DNA of 64,000 nucleotides from Alteraurantiacibacter hainanensis. Its GTDB lineage: Bacteria; Pseudomonadota; Alphaproteobacteria; Sphingomonadales; Sphingomonadaceae. Below the pieces are notes generated by a model, which was not told the origin of the DNA, made no database searches, and saw only the letters and a list, made by a program, of their open reading frames with translations. The position numbers were made by a program, and so were the translations under genes. The stretch lies in the NCBI RefSeq assembly GCF_036321025.1, contig NZ_JAZAPB010000001.1, positions 372,001 through 436,000 on the forward strand. Reading direction: 5' to 3'. Below, in pieces: positions 34,701 through 42,315 of this stretch (position 1 is the stretch's first letter; every line of letters starts with the position of its first letter).

Positions 34701-35005
34701 TCGGGCGAGAACCGCGGGTGTACTTCCCAGGCCAGGCCTTCCGCGATCCGCGTCGGCGTGCCGCCGCCGATCGGCATGGTGTAGATATCGCCCAGCAGCG
34801 AGAAGGCGACCGTGCGGCCGTCGGGCGACACGTCGATATCCATCCAGGTGCCTTCGTCCACGCGGATCGGCACCTGGGCAATCTCCACCCCCGGCGGATT
34901 GTTGACGTCCCACTCGGCTTCTTCTCCCGTCGCATCGGGTTGCTGCGCGGCGGTCGCGGTGGCCAGCATGCAGGTGGACGTGAGGAGAAGAAGTTTGCGG
35001 ATCAT
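31784..35005 (-). CDS. Secreted amidohydrolase with N-terminal TolB-type beta-propeller
   Basis: A 1073-residue exported protein (start at 35005, signal MIRKLLLLTSTCMLATATA). The first two thirds are WD40-like TolB/PD40 repeats, seen as recurring SPDG and SPDGDTVVFE units (for example FSPDGSRIAFTSDRGGGDNI). The last third is an amidohydrolase barrel with the metal-binding VDAHAHGSYAASE, TTTIHDPSSNT and a late His/Asp region (SIGAHGQQAGIDAHWE, GDPLENI). Proteins of this plan are annotated as Xaa-Pro-dipeptidase-like or imidazolonepropionase-like hydrolases without proven substrate. Hydrolysis of a cyclic amide, peptide or lactone in the periplasm is the family expectation. It stands next to a citryl-CoA-lyase-like gene on the same strand, 77 bases downstream of it. 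Confidence 0.9.
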   Translation of the reverse strand: MIRKLLLLTSTCMLATATAAQQPDATGEEAEWDVNNPPGVEIAQVPIRVDEGTWMDIDVSPDGRTVAFSLLGDIYTMPIGGGTPTRIAEGLAWEVHPRFSPDGSRIAFTSDRGGGDNIWIMNVDGSDKRQLTDETFRLLNQPTWSPDGRFIAAKKHFTTGRSLGTGEVWLYHVSGGSGIALVERANEDLQKELGEPIYASDGSAIYYTRNITPGNTFIYAQDSNTDLFNIERYDLETGEVTTAVSGLGGAVRPTPSPDGRMMAFVRRENTRSQLYVKDMETGEERMIYADLDQDVQETWAITGVYPNMDWTPDSRSIVFWAGGKIRRVNADGTGAAEIPFAVDDTRGILPAPHPVIPVASDTVDVTMARFAEVSPDGDTVVFESLGRLYTMPASGGTMRPLTGETDALELFPSWSRDGDSIVYVRWTDDGLGEIRTIGSNGRGARTLTSAPGHYTRPRFSPDGDTVVFEKGEGGYLTAPEYSENPGIYRVSTSGGQPELVIRGMLNPHFGASSDRVFMTGSEDGQQTLVSTDLDGNDARTHAKGELVTSYHVSPTGNYVAFSENYDAFAMPLMPGGQTVTISSDAKNLPVVEVSDSGAHYIHWSEGGDTLNWSLGPTLYSASLASMFDNAPPATDEDGDDAGFQQPESGVSMLRTVEADRHEGSLAITGARVISMAGEDGGIIENATILVENDVIAAIGQAGSVTIPSGTPTIDATGQTIIPGLVDAHAHGSYAASEVVPQQNWNLIQMLALGTTTIHDPSSNTPFFVAEDMQRAGMILGPRMFSTGRVIYGARNPSGYAQIDTLEDALDHVRRLKAEGAPSVKNYNQPRRDQRQMVVEAARQEDMLVVAEGGSLFGMDMNLIADGNSTLEHNVPVMRLYEDVLQFFSQSNTNYTPTLVVGYGGLAGDPYWRQATNVFEQPLLMAHTPPALLRAQTARRTTAPEGDFVDDDIAREAARLAERDVLVSIGAHGQQAGIDAHWEIWSFVRGGMTPLEALRAATIVPARSLGMDREIGSLEVGKLADMVILAGDPLENIRNTERVETVVLGGRAYDATTMNEIVTGDEERRPYWWE

Positions 35006-35082
35006 GTGCGGCCCTCTGGTTTGGAAAGCGGGCACCCTTACGCAAACTGGTAGCTACTGCAACCAATCACCATCGGGAATTG

Positions 35083-35877
35083 TCAGCTATTCGAAGGCTT
35101 TCCGTCATACTCGATGGCGGCGGACGCTGCGCCGCTCATGATGAAGCCCACCGGGCGCTCGGCCTCTTCCGCCAGATGGCCGATCAGGCTGCCGGTGCGC
35201 GACAGCAGGCCGATGCCCTTCAAGGCCGCCAGCGGCCAGCCGATATCGAGTAGGATGGCCGGGATCGGTCCGTTGACGTTCACCGGCAGGTCCCGCCCGA
35301 TCGTTTCCGGCAGGGCCGCCTGCAACGCCCGCACCATCGCCACGTGCTCCCCGCTCGCACCGCGCTCGTCCGCCAGCTCGAGCAGCCTGAGCGCGCGCGG
35401 ATCGCCTTCGACATGCTGCCAGTGGCCGAAACCCGGCACGGCCTTCGTGTGCTGCCGCCAGCGTTCGATGTTGCGCACGGCCACCTGATCCACCGGATCG
35501 CCGGTCTCGCGCTGGTCCGCCACGCATTCGGCGTAGAACCTGCCGGCAATCTCCGCGCTGCCCAGCGCCACCGATCCGCATCCCAGGATGCCGGCGGCCA
35601 CAGCGCCCTGCACCGCTTCGGGCGCGGCGGCCAATGTCATGCGCGCAGCAGCAACCGAGGGCACCATGCCGTGCTCCGCCAGCGCCACCAGCGTCGCGTT
35701 GAGGAAGAAGCTCTGGTTCTCGTCGGGCTCCTGCCCCGTCACCAGCAGCCAGAAATAGCTGGAGAAGTCGACCTTGCCGATCAGGTCCTCGCACAGGTCG
35801 CGCCCGCGCACGGTGATGGAAGTGGCGTCCGACGTGCAGATTGCCGAATAGCCTGTGTCCTGCTTGCTGGTGCGCAA
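35083..35877 (-). CDS. Citryl-CoA lyase/citrate synthase-fold protein with altered catalytic Asp
   Basis: A 264-residue short member of the citrate synthase fold (citryl-CoA lyase type). The histidine motif is visible as PGFGHWQHVEGDPRALRL. Where citryl-CoA lyases and ATP-citrate lyase have NVDG, this protein reads VNVNGPIPA, so the usual catalytic Asp appears to be Asn. It could still handle a CoA ester by another route or be a non-catalytic relative. It is divergent from the CaiB CoA-transferase with 70 bases between them, which supports a role with CoA thioesters. The reaction cannot be assigned from the sequence. Confidence 0.75.
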   Translation of the reverse strand: MRTSKQDTGYSAICTSDATSITVRGRDLCEDLIGKVDFSSYFWLLVTGQEPDENQSFFLNATLVALAEHGMVPSVAAARMTLAAAPEAVQGAVAAGILGCGSVALGSAEIAGRFYAECVADQRETGDPVDQVAVRNIERWRQHTKAVPGFGHWQHVEGDPRALRLLELADERGASGEHVAMVRALQAALPETIGRDLPVNVNGPIPAILLDIGWPLAALKGIGLLSRTGSLIGHLAEEAERPVGFIMSGAASAAIEYDGKPSNS

Positions 35878-35947
35878 AGCCTGTCTCCTGTTGCAGCCTG
35901 TGCGACCTGCCTATAGCCATGCCACGCTGACGCAAGGGAGAGATCGA

Positions 35948-37072
35948 TTGGCCAGACCGCTCGAAGGCATACGCGTGCTCGACATGGGCACCTTCATCAC
36001 CGGACCGGCGGCAGGCATGCTGCTGGCCGACCTGGGGGCGGAAGTCATCAAGGTGGAGATGCCCGAGACCGGCGATCCATTCCGGGCCTTCAAGGGCGAC
36101 CTCTATTCGCCCCACTACCAGACCTACAATCGCAACAAGAAGAGCATCGAGCTCAACACCAAGGCCAACCCGGAGGACCTGGAGGCGCTGGACGAGCTGG
36201 TGAAGACCGCCGACGTCTTCATCCAGAATTTCCGCCCTGGCGTGGCCGAGCGGCTGCATGTTCATGCCGAGCGATTGCAGGGCATCAATCCGCGCCTCGT
36301 CTATGCCGATATCTCCGGCTTCGGGAACGACGGGCCGTGGAAGGATCGCCCGGCATTCGATACCGTCAGCCAGGCGGCCAGCGGTTTCCTGCGCCTGCTG
36401 GTGAACCCCGGCAATCCGCGCGTCGTGGGCCCTGCCATCGGCGACGCGGTGACCGGGTTCTACACCGCCTACGGCGTGCTCGCCGCGCTCTACGAGCGCG
36501 AGAAGACCGGCAGGGGCCGCAAGGTGGAGACGTCCATGTTCGAGGCCATGGCCCACTTCAATCTCGACGACTTCACGCACTATCTCAGCGTGGACGAGGT
36601 GATGGGACCGTGGAGCCGCCCGCACGTCTCGCAATCCTACGTCTTTCAATGTTCGGACGGTGGCTGGATCGCGCTGCACATGTCCTCTCCGCCCAAGTTC
36701 TGGGAGAACCTCGCCACGGCAGTCGGCCAGCCCGACATGCTGGAAAGGCCGGAGTTCGAAAGCCGCGAGGCGCGCATCGAGAACTACGAGAAGGTGATCG
36801 AATTCCTCGCTCCGCTCTTTGCGGAAAAGCCGCGCGATTACTGGGCCGATCGCTTGGCCGAATGCGAAGTGCCGCATTCTCCCGTCTTCAGTTCGAAGGA
36901 AGTGCTGGATGGCGACCTGGCGAAGCATCACCGGCTGGAAATCAGCGGCGAAGGCCAGCGCGGCACCTTCCGCACGATCCGCAATCCCATCCGTTTCGAC
37001 GGCGAGATAGAGGACAGCGTCAGCCCGCCCCCCGAACTGGGTCAGCACAACAAGGATATTCTCGGGCGCTAA
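35948..37072 (+). CDS. CaiB/BaiF family CoA-transferase
   Basis: A 374-residue class III CoA-transferase. The N terminus PLEGIRVLDMGTFITGPAAG and LADLGAEVIKVEMPETGD is diagnostic; the catalytic Asp is probably in ETSMFEAMAHFNLDD, and VFQCSDGGWIALHMSS matches the family. These enzymes move CoA between carboxylic acids (formyl-CoA:oxalate, carnitine, bile acid or succinyl-CoA-dependent forms). The TTG at 35948 is chosen because AGGGAG stands 7 bases upstream and it starts right at the conserved domain. It begins an operon with a VOC gene and two MetE-like genes, and probably activates a carboxylic acid made by the oxidative enzymes. Confidence 0.92.
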   Translation: MARPLEGIRVLDMGTFITGPAAGMLLADLGAEVIKVEMPETGDPFRAFKGDLYSPHYQTYNRNKKSIELNTKANPEDLEALDELVKTADVFIQNFRPGVAERLHVHAERLQGINPRLVYADISGFGNDGPWKDRPAFDTVSQAASGFLRLLVNPGNPRVVGPAIGDAVTGFYTAYGVLAALYEREKTGRGRKVETSMFEAMAHFNLDDFTHYLSVDEVMGPWSRPHVSQSYVFQCSDGGWIALHMSSPPKFWENLATAVGQPDMLERPEFESREARIENYEKVIEFLAPLFAEKPRDYWADRLAECEVPHSPVFSSKEVLDGDLAKHHRLEISGEGQRGTFRTIRNPIRFDGEIEDSVSPPPELGQHNKDILGR

Positions 37073-37149
37073 GCCGCATTTGCGACCTTCGCGCGGTTTG
37101 ATACAGTCGAGAAAAGGGGCCCGAGAGTCGGCCCGGAGGGAGAGAAGAA

Positions 37150-37701
37150 ATGGGCCACCTGCCAAATCGTCTGCACCATACCGCCTATGTCTCGAAGGAT
37201 CTCGAGAAGACGCGACATTTCTACGAAGACATTCTCGGCTTTCCGCTTGTCGCGACCTGGTGCGAGCAGGAGGAGCTGTTTGGCAAGGAGCGCACCTATT
37301 GCCACTGTTTCTTCGGAATGGAAGACGGCAGCGCGCTGGCATTCTTCCAGTTCGCCCATGACGACGACCAGGCCGAATTCGGCCCCGAGCTCGCCGCAAG
37401 CCCGTTCCGCCACATCGCGCTGAACGTCGACGAGGAAGCGCAGGCCGAGATCGAGAAGCGCATTGCCGATGCGGGCATCGAACTGCCGCAGACCTACGTG
37501 CTGGAACACGGCTATTGCCGCAGCGTCTATGTCGTCGATCCGGACGGCATGATCGTGGAATTCTGCTGCGATGCCGAGCACGCCGACCAGATCAACGAGC
37601 TTCGCAAGAAGGATGCCCATTCGGAACTGAAGCGCTGGCTGGCGGGCGATCATTCGCCCAACAACGATGTGCGCCCGTCCGAGCTGGCGAAAGCCGGCTG
37701 A
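37150..37701 (+). CDS. VOC family protein, cytoplasmic
   Basis: A 183-residue vicinal-oxygen-chelate protein. The first module LHHTAYVSKDLEKTRHFYED carries a metal-ligand His, FFGMEDGSALAFFQF a possible Glu/Asp, the second module FRHIALNVDEEAQAEIEKR a second His, and VVDPDGMIVEFCCD the final Glu. So a complete metal site is likely, unlike many degenerate VOC proteins. Glyoxalase-, epimerase- or extradiol-dioxygenase-type chemistry are all possible. No signal peptide. GGAGGGAGAGAAGAA precedes the ATG. It stands in the CoA-transferase operon, and its TGA overlaps the following ATG. Confidence 0.88.
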   Translation: MGHLPNRLHHTAYVSKDLEKTRHFYEDILGFPLVATWCEQEELFGKERTYCHCFFGMEDGSALAFFQFAHDDDQAEFGPELAASPFRHIALNVDEEAQAEIEKRIADAGIELPQTYVLEHGYCRSVYVVDPDGMIVEFCCDAEHADQINELRKKDAHSELKRWLAGDHSPNNDVRPSELAKAG

Positions 37702-38723
37702 TGCTGCTTCCCACATCGCTGGTCGGCTCCTATTCGCAGCCCGACTGGCTTATCGACCGGGCGAAGCTGGCAGGCCGCTTCCCGCCGCGCACGCGCGCCA
37801 TGGAACTGTGGAAGGTGGAGCCGGACCTGCTTCAGCAGGCATGGGACGATGCCACCATCGTCGCCATCCGCGAGCAGGAGGCCGCCGGGCTCGACATCAT
37901 CACCGATGGCGAGATGCGGCGAGAGAGCTATTCCAATCGCTTCGCCACGGCGCTGAACGGAATCGACATGGAGAACCACGGCACCGCGCTGGATCGCAGC
38001 GGGGAGCCGGTGCCGGTGCCGCGCGTGTCTGGTGCGATCAGCCGGAAGCACCCGGTGCAGGTGAACGACGTCAAATTCATGCGCCGCTTTACCGACAAGC
38101 CGATCAAGATCACCGTCCCCGGCCCCTTCACCATGAGCCAGCAGGCGCAGGACGATCACTATGGCGATCCCGAGGCCCTGGCACTGGCCTATGCCGCCGC
38201 GGTGAACGAGGAGATCAAGGACCTGCACGCCGCCGGCGCTGATGTGGTGCAGCTTGACGAGCCCTACATGCAGGCCCGCCCCGATGCCGCGCGCGCCTAC
38301 GGCCTGAAAGCGCTGGCCCGCGCGCTGGAAGGCGTGGAAGGCACGACGGCCCTGCACATCTGTTTCGGCTACGCGGCGCTGATCCATGAGCGGCCCGAGG
38401 GCTATTCCTTCCTCCCCGAACTGGAAGGCTCCGCTGTCGACCAGATCAGCATCGAGACGGCGCAGCAGAACCTCGATTGCACGGTGCTGGAAAGCCTGCC
38501 GGACAAGACCATCATCCTGGGCGTGCTGGACCTGTCCACGCACGATGTGGAAACGCCCGAAACGGTTGCCCGGCGCATCCGCAAGGCCCTGCCCCATGTC
38601 GATGCGCAGCGCGTGATCGTGGCGCCCGACTGCGGCCTCAAATACCTGCCGCGCGATGTCGCCTTCGCCAAGATGAAGGCCATGGCCGATGGCGCTCGCA
38701 TCGTGCGTGAGGAGCTTTCGTGA
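37701..38723 (+). CDS. MetE-like (UROD/MetE superfamily) protein 1
   Basis: A 340-residue protein matching the C-terminal barrel of cobalamin-independent methionine synthase. The zinc-type ligands appear as H-I-C (ALHICFGY), a Glu or Asp in between, and a late Cys in APDCGLKYLP. Early blocks LPTSLVGSYSQPDWL and GLDIITDGEMRRESY are family landmarks. It lacks the N-terminal half of true MetE, so it is not a complete methionine synthase. Stand-alone relatives transfer methyl groups from other donors to a thiol, or are epoxyalkane:coenzyme M transferases. In this catabolic operon, demethylation or thiol addition to a pathway intermediate is more likely than methionine synthesis; that is inference. 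Its start overlaps the VOC stop by one base. Confidence 0.82.
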   Translation: MLLPTSLVGSYSQPDWLIDRAKLAGRFPPRTRAMELWKVEPDLLQQAWDDATIVAIREQEAAGLDIITDGEMRRESYSNRFATALNGIDMENHGTALDRSGEPVPVPRVSGAISRKHPVQVNDVKFMRRFTDKPIKITVPGPFTMSQQAQDDHYGDPEALALAYAAAVNEEIKDLHAAGADVVQLDEPYMQARPDAARAYGLKALARALEGVEGTTALHICFGYAALIHERPEGYSFLPELEGSAVDQISIETAQQNLDCTVLESLPDKTIILGVLDLSTHDVETPETVARRIRKALPHVDAQRVIVAPDCGLKYLPRDVAFAKMKAMADGARIVREELS

Positions 38724-39841
38724 ACGGCTTCGTCACGACGCACACGGGCAGCCTTCCTCGCCCAGAATACCTGCTGGACCTGATGTTCGCCCGCGAAGGC
38801 GGGGACAGCGTCGACCAGGCCGCGCTGGACGAGGCTATCGAGCGGGCGACGGCGGAGGTCGTGGCCCGGCAGAAGCAGGCGGGCATCGCCGTCATCAACG
38901 ACGGCGAGATGTCGAAGCCGAGTTACGCCACCTACATCAAGCATCGGCTTTCTGGCTTTGGCGGAGAGGCCGGACAGTACGAGTTCCAGGACCTTGAGGA
39001 CTTTCCCGGCGCGAAGGCGCAGGTGTTCGGCAACAAGGGCCGGGCCAAGCGCTCCGCCCCCGCGTGCACCGGCCCGATCGAGGTGATCGACATGGACGCG
39101 CCGCGAAAGGATGCCGAACGGCTGGTGCGGCTGGCCGATGGCCACGCCACCTTCATGTCGGCAGCCAGCCCCGGCGTAACCGCGCTGTTCTTCCCCAACC
39201 AGTACTACGCCAGCGACGAGGAATACGTTTTCGCCCTCGCCGAAGGGCTGCGGCATGAATACGAAACCATCGCCGCGGCGGGCATCGCCCTGCAGGTCGA
39301 TTGCCCGGACCTCGCCATGGGCCGCCACGTGCAGTTCACCCAGCTATCGGACGAGGATTTCCGCAAGCGCATCGGCATGAACGTGGCGGCGCTCGACCAC
39401 GCGCTGCAGAACATTCCGGCGGAGCAGTGCCGGATGCATCTTTGCTGGGGCAACTACCCCGGCCCGCACCACTGCGATGTGGACCTTGCGCTGATCGCCG
39501 ACATCGTCTGGCAGGCAAAGCCGCAGACCGTTCTTCTCGAAGGCGCAAACCCGCGTCATGCGCACGAATTCGCCTATTTCGAGGCGAACCCGCTGCCCGA
39601 CGACAAGGTGCTGTGCCCCGGCATGATCGAGCCGCAGAGCCCCTATATCGAGCATCCGAAGCTGATCGCCCAGCGCATCGGTCGCTATGCCGACCTGCTG
39701 GGGCGCGAGCGGGTGATGGCGGGTGTCGACTGCGGCTTCTCGGTCCATGCCGGCAGCAACAGCCTGGACCCCGAGATCGTCTGGGCGAAGCTGGCCGCGC
39801 TGGCGGAAGGCGCCGCCATCGCCAGCGAGAACTATTGGTAA
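38720..39841 (+). CDS. MetE-like (UROD/MetE superfamily) protein 2
   Basis: A 373-residue second MetE-like protein, coupled to the first by a GTGA overlap (GTG start 38720). Family blocks: TTHTGSLPRPEYLLDLM, GIAVINDGEMSKPSYATYI, the zinc-type H-L-C (RMHLCWGNYPGPHHCDV), EGANPRHAHEFAYFE and VDCGFSVHAG with the late Cys. Length is close to the roughly 375-residue epoxyalkane:coenzyme M transferases, and CWGN-type motifs are common in single-domain MetE relatives. Two adjacent, clearly different copies suggest two sequential or paired methyl/thiol transfers, or a hetero-oligomer. The gene is convergent with an SMP-30-like gene only 7 bases on. Confidence 0.82.
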   Translation: MNGFVTTHTGSLPRPEYLLDLMFAREGGDSVDQAALDEAIERATAEVVARQKQAGIAVINDGEMSKPSYATYIKHRLSGFGGEAGQYEFQDLEDFPGAKAQVFGNKGRAKRSAPACTGPIEVIDMDAPRKDAERLVRLADGHATFMSAASPGVTALFFPNQYYASDEEYVFALAEGLRHEYETIAAAGIALQVDCPDLAMGRHVQFTQLSDEDFRKRIGMNVAALDHALQNIPAEQCRMHLCWGNYPGPHHCDVDLALIADIVWQAKPQTVLLEGANPRHAHEFAYFEANPLPDDKVLCPGMIEPQSPYIEHPKLIAQRIGRYADLLGRERVMAGVDCGFSVHAGSNSLDPEIVWAKLAALAEGAAIASENYW

Positions 39842-39848
39842 CCGCCGG

Positions 39849-40835
39849 TCAGTTGCCGCTGGCAAGCATGTCCAGCTTGTAGACCGTCATCGCCACGTTG
39901 CGCACGCCTTCGGGCGTTTCCCAAGGCTCGCCCGCGGGCGTCACCGCTCCCATGGCGCCGACGTAGAGCGTCTGCCGATCCGGACCGGCGAAGGACAAGG
40001 TTATCGAACGGCGCGGCACCGGGATCACGCCCAGCTTCGCCCCATCGGGCGCGAAAACGTACACGCCCGCATCGCCGGTGACGTAGAGACGACCCGCGGC
40101 ATCGACCGCCATTCCATCGCCGCCAAAGCCTTCGGTGTCCTCGTCCAGCGTGGCAAAGACCCGCCCGTTCGAGGGATTGCCCTCGGCGTCCAGATCGAAG
40201 GCACGGATCGTGCGCATGTCTGTCACATAGAGCCGTGAGCCATCGGGGCTTGTCACCACCCCGTTGGTGAAGGCCTCCGGCTCGTACACCAGGGTGACGT
40301 TGCCCTGCCCGTCGATATGCCAGAGGTTCCCTTGCGTGACCCATGCCCCGCCCTGACCATCGGCATGAAGATCGTTGAGGCGACCGAGCGTGCTGCCGTC
40401 GGCCATGCCGTCTGCAATCACGCGGCGTTCGGGCCGCAGCTGCACCAGTGCACTGGGCCGGCTGCATTCCAGTTCATTCAGGCCGGGATCGGTGCAACCG
40501 CGCTCCACCGCCAGCAGGCTACCGTCGGGCGCAGAGGAAGCGGCCCCTGCGCCCAGTACATAGGGCACTTCCACGAAAGCCCGGCCGTTGGGCCAGAGCG
40601 ACCAGACGGCATTGCTCTGTTCCTGCGCAAACAGCAGCCGGCCATCAGGCGCGGTAGTCATGCCGTCCGCCGTCATCGGGCCGGACCAGGCGATTTCCCA
40701 CGTCGCGTCGCCGGCAACCACGTCTTCGATGGCGACGATGTCCACGGCTTCCTCGCCGGGAAGCAGGTCCTGCGCAGCGACGGAGACCGCCGTGGCCAGA
40801 GACAGGGCCGCAAGGCAGATAAGAGACCAGATCAT
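39849..40835 (-). CDS. Secreted SMP-30/gluconolactonase-like beta-propeller protein
   Basis: A 328-residue exported protein (signal peptide cut near VSVAAQ) with a six-bladed propeller of the SMP-30/lactonase type: TAPDGRLLFAQEQSNAVWSL, GRLNDLHADGQGGAWVTQGN, TSPDGSRLYVTDMRTIRAFD, and GFGGDGMAVDAAGRLYVTGD. The Asn/Asp positions NDLHAD and DGMAVD fit the divalent-metal site of the family. Lactone hydrolysis is the family activity; a sugar or other lactone could arise from PQQ dehydrogenases, which makes biochemical sense here. Its ATG overlaps the previous gene's stop (ATGA), making it the last gene of a three-gene minus-strand operon with a secreted-family and a DUF6152 protein. Confidence 0.85.
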   Translation of the reverse strand: MIWSLICLAALSLATAVSVAAQDLLPGEEAVDIVAIEDVVAGDATWEIAWSGPMTADGMTTAPDGRLLFAQEQSNAVWSLWPNGRAFVEVPYVLGAGAASSAPDGSLLAVERGCTDPGLNELECSRPSALVQLRPERRVIADGMADGSTLGRLNDLHADGQGGAWVTQGNLWHIDGQGNVTLVYEPEAFTNGVVTSPDGSRLYVTDMRTIRAFDLDAEGNPSNGRVFATLDEDTEGFGGDGMAVDAAGRLYVTGDAGVYVFAPDGAKLGVIPVPRRSITLSFAGPDRQTLYVGAMGAVTPAGEPWETPEGVRNVAMTVYKLDMLASGN

Positions 40836-41623
40836 TCCACCACCTCGTCCTCGATCGTGTTCACGCCGTTCTCGTCAACGCCCGTGCGATCGTTGTCCCA
40901 GTCGATCTCGATCATGCGGTCGAAGCCCTCGTCCCTGACCCAGCTGACCTGCGTCACGAACGGTTCGGTGAGGGTTACGGGATCGGTGATGGTGACATCG
41001 GACACGAGCCTGTCGCCTTCCATGCGGAGACGCTCGACATAGCGCGCCTCTTCCGAAAACGGTGGCGCGCCGTGGAAGTACTCGATGGGAGAACGCACCA
41101 TGATCGTCTCGATCACCAGGGTGTCGCCTTCCCAGTGCCCCACCGAGGTGCCGCGCACCGTGGGCCACAGGTCGAATTCGTCTGGCATCTCGCGGTCGGT
41201 ATAGACGAAGCGCACTTCGCTGTAGGCGTTCACGATCAGCACTTCCTCGGGCGTGATGGTGAACTGGATCGGCGTGGCCGCGTTCATCATCATCGGAAAG
41301 CCCCAGCCCGTCGCCTTGCGCCCGGCGTTGATGGCCCGCGCTTCCTCCAGGCGGCGTTGGCCCTCCTCGTTCCACGACGCGTTTGCTCCGCGCAGGTTCA
41401 TGTAGTTGTCGGGAAATTCGCCCGTTTCGCGAGCTTCGAGAATGGATGGCGCGATACCTCCGATGGTGGTGCCCGCCTGTTCCTCGCTCACCCAGTAGCC
41501 CGGCCAGTAGGGCAGCTCGGCAAATTTCTCGACGCGTTCGGACTGGTCTTCATGATGGTCGGCCAGCGCAGGTGTCGCCGCCAGCGCGAGACCGAGGGCG
41601 GTTGTCGCCGCAAGAGCCCGCAT
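40832..41623 (-). CDS. Secreted protein related to the tandem paralogue family
   Basis: A 263-residue exported protein (signal peptide cut near PALADHH). It shares with the 11216-14528 and 21996 proteins the core GTSVGHWEGDTLVIETIM, the following VERLRMEGDRLVSD and ITDPVTLTEPF strands and a charged C-terminal W-x-R-D segment. The two Cys residues of the tandem copies are missing, so it is a divergent fifth member. The ATG (41623) overlaps the stop of the upstream DUF6152 gene (ATGA). An extension upstream to 41800 would lie inside that gene and lacks a signal peptide, so I reject it. Function unknown. Confidence 0.8.
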   Translation of the reverse strand: MRALAATTALGLALAATPALADHHEDQSERVEKFAELPYWPGYWVSEEQAGTTIGGIAPSILEARETGEFPDNYMNLRGANASWNEEGQRRLEEARAINAGRKATGWGFPMMMNAATPIQFTITPEEVLIVNAYSEVRFVYTDREMPDEFDLWPTVRGTSVGHWEGDTLVIETIMVRSPIEYFHGAPPFSEEARYVERLRMEGDRLVSDVTITDPVTLTEPFVTQVSWVRDEGFDRMIEIDWDNDRTGVDENGVNTIEDEVVE

Positions 41624-41997
41624 CACTGGTTCGTCCCGATCTCGTTGCCCCGGGCATCGACGACATCCAGAACGACGCCGCCGGGCCGGCCGTTGCGCAG
41701 CGGGTAGGCGCGCACCGTGATCTCCGAACCCGGGCGAAGCGTGCGCGGGCGCCAGCCGCGTGCGTAGAGATACATGGGCGAACCCATCTCCATGCTCCAT
41801 TCCACTTCGTTGCCGTCGCTATCGGTGGAAACCATCTGGATGTAGGCGTGGGGGTTCGACCACTGGAACTGCGTTACCGTGCCAGTCACGCTCACTTCGC
41901 GGGAGCTGTCGAACATGGACATGGAATGGTGCGCGGCGACCGTGCCTGCGCCGATGGGGACAAGAAGGGCCGCGGCAATAGCCGTTGCGATACGCAT
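41623..41997 (-). CDS. DUF6152-type secreted protein, second copy
   Basis: A 124-residue secreted protein whose mature end should begin near AAHHSMSMFDSSREVSVTGT, followed by FQWSNPHAYIQMV, VEWSMEMGSPMYLYARGW and LRPGSEITVRAYPLRNG. This is the same plan as the gene at 22936-23361, including the two His right after the signal peptide. As there, it is paired with a protein carrying the W-[DE]-G-D-T-L-V core. It is the first gene of a three-gene operon whose other members overlap it and each other. Function unknown; a metal- or ligand-binding periplasmic partner is a guess. Confidence 0.82.
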   Translation of the reverse strand: MRIATAIAAALLVPIGAGTVAAHHSMSMFDSSREVSVTGTVTQFQWSNPHAYIQMVSTDSDGNEVEWSMEMGSPMYLYARGWRPRTLRPGSEITVRAYPLRNGRPGGVVLDVVDARGNEIGTNQ

Positions 41998-42192
41998 GAT
42001 CCGAACTCCCGGTATTTATTTATCGTTTGTCGCCACGATAAGACCAAGTCGGACCAGGTATCAAACATCTTTGCAGAAAATTGCGTCCGCCGTCGCTGAT
42101 CGGACGCTCCGGGCACGCTGCGAGCCCTAAAATCCGTGGATAGGTACTTGTCGGGAGTTCCAAGTCAGCTTCCAAATTGTGGAAGACTCGCT

Positions 42193-42306
42193 ATGAAAGC
42201 TGCGATTGCTGACGAGGTGTGCCAAATTAGCGACGAAGATGCTTTACGCGTCGAGATTAGGCAGAATAAGGCGATTGCAGGGGTCCGCGTCACGAAGGAG
42301 AAGTGA
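42193..42306 (+). CDS. Candidate 37-residue small protein upstream of the PilZ gene
   Basis: ATG 42193 to TGA 42304-42306 encodes MKAAIADEVCQISDEDALRV and 17 further residues ending in a basic VRVTKEK. GGAAG lies 7 bases before the ATG, a convincing ribosome site. It ends nine bases before the PilZ start and in the same direction, in an otherwise gene-free 318-base stretch. It could be a small protein or a leader peptide that couples translation to the PilZ gene. No similarity is recognised. Confidence 0.4.
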   Translation: MKAAIADEVCQISDEDALRVEIRQNKAIAGVRVTKEK

Positions 42307-42315
42307 GAGCGTTTC

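Noticed and set aside
35105..37399. Long minus-strand frame of about 764 codons opposite the CoA-transferase
   Set aside because: It is antisense to CaiB, VOC and part of the citryl-lyase-like gene, all with clear family motifs; its composition is that of a shadow frame in high-GC DNA.
40832..41800. Longer version of the 263-residue secreted protein, starting at 41800
   Set aside because: The extra 59 residues are a shadow of the upstream DUF6152 gene and would bury the clear signal peptide that starts at 41623.
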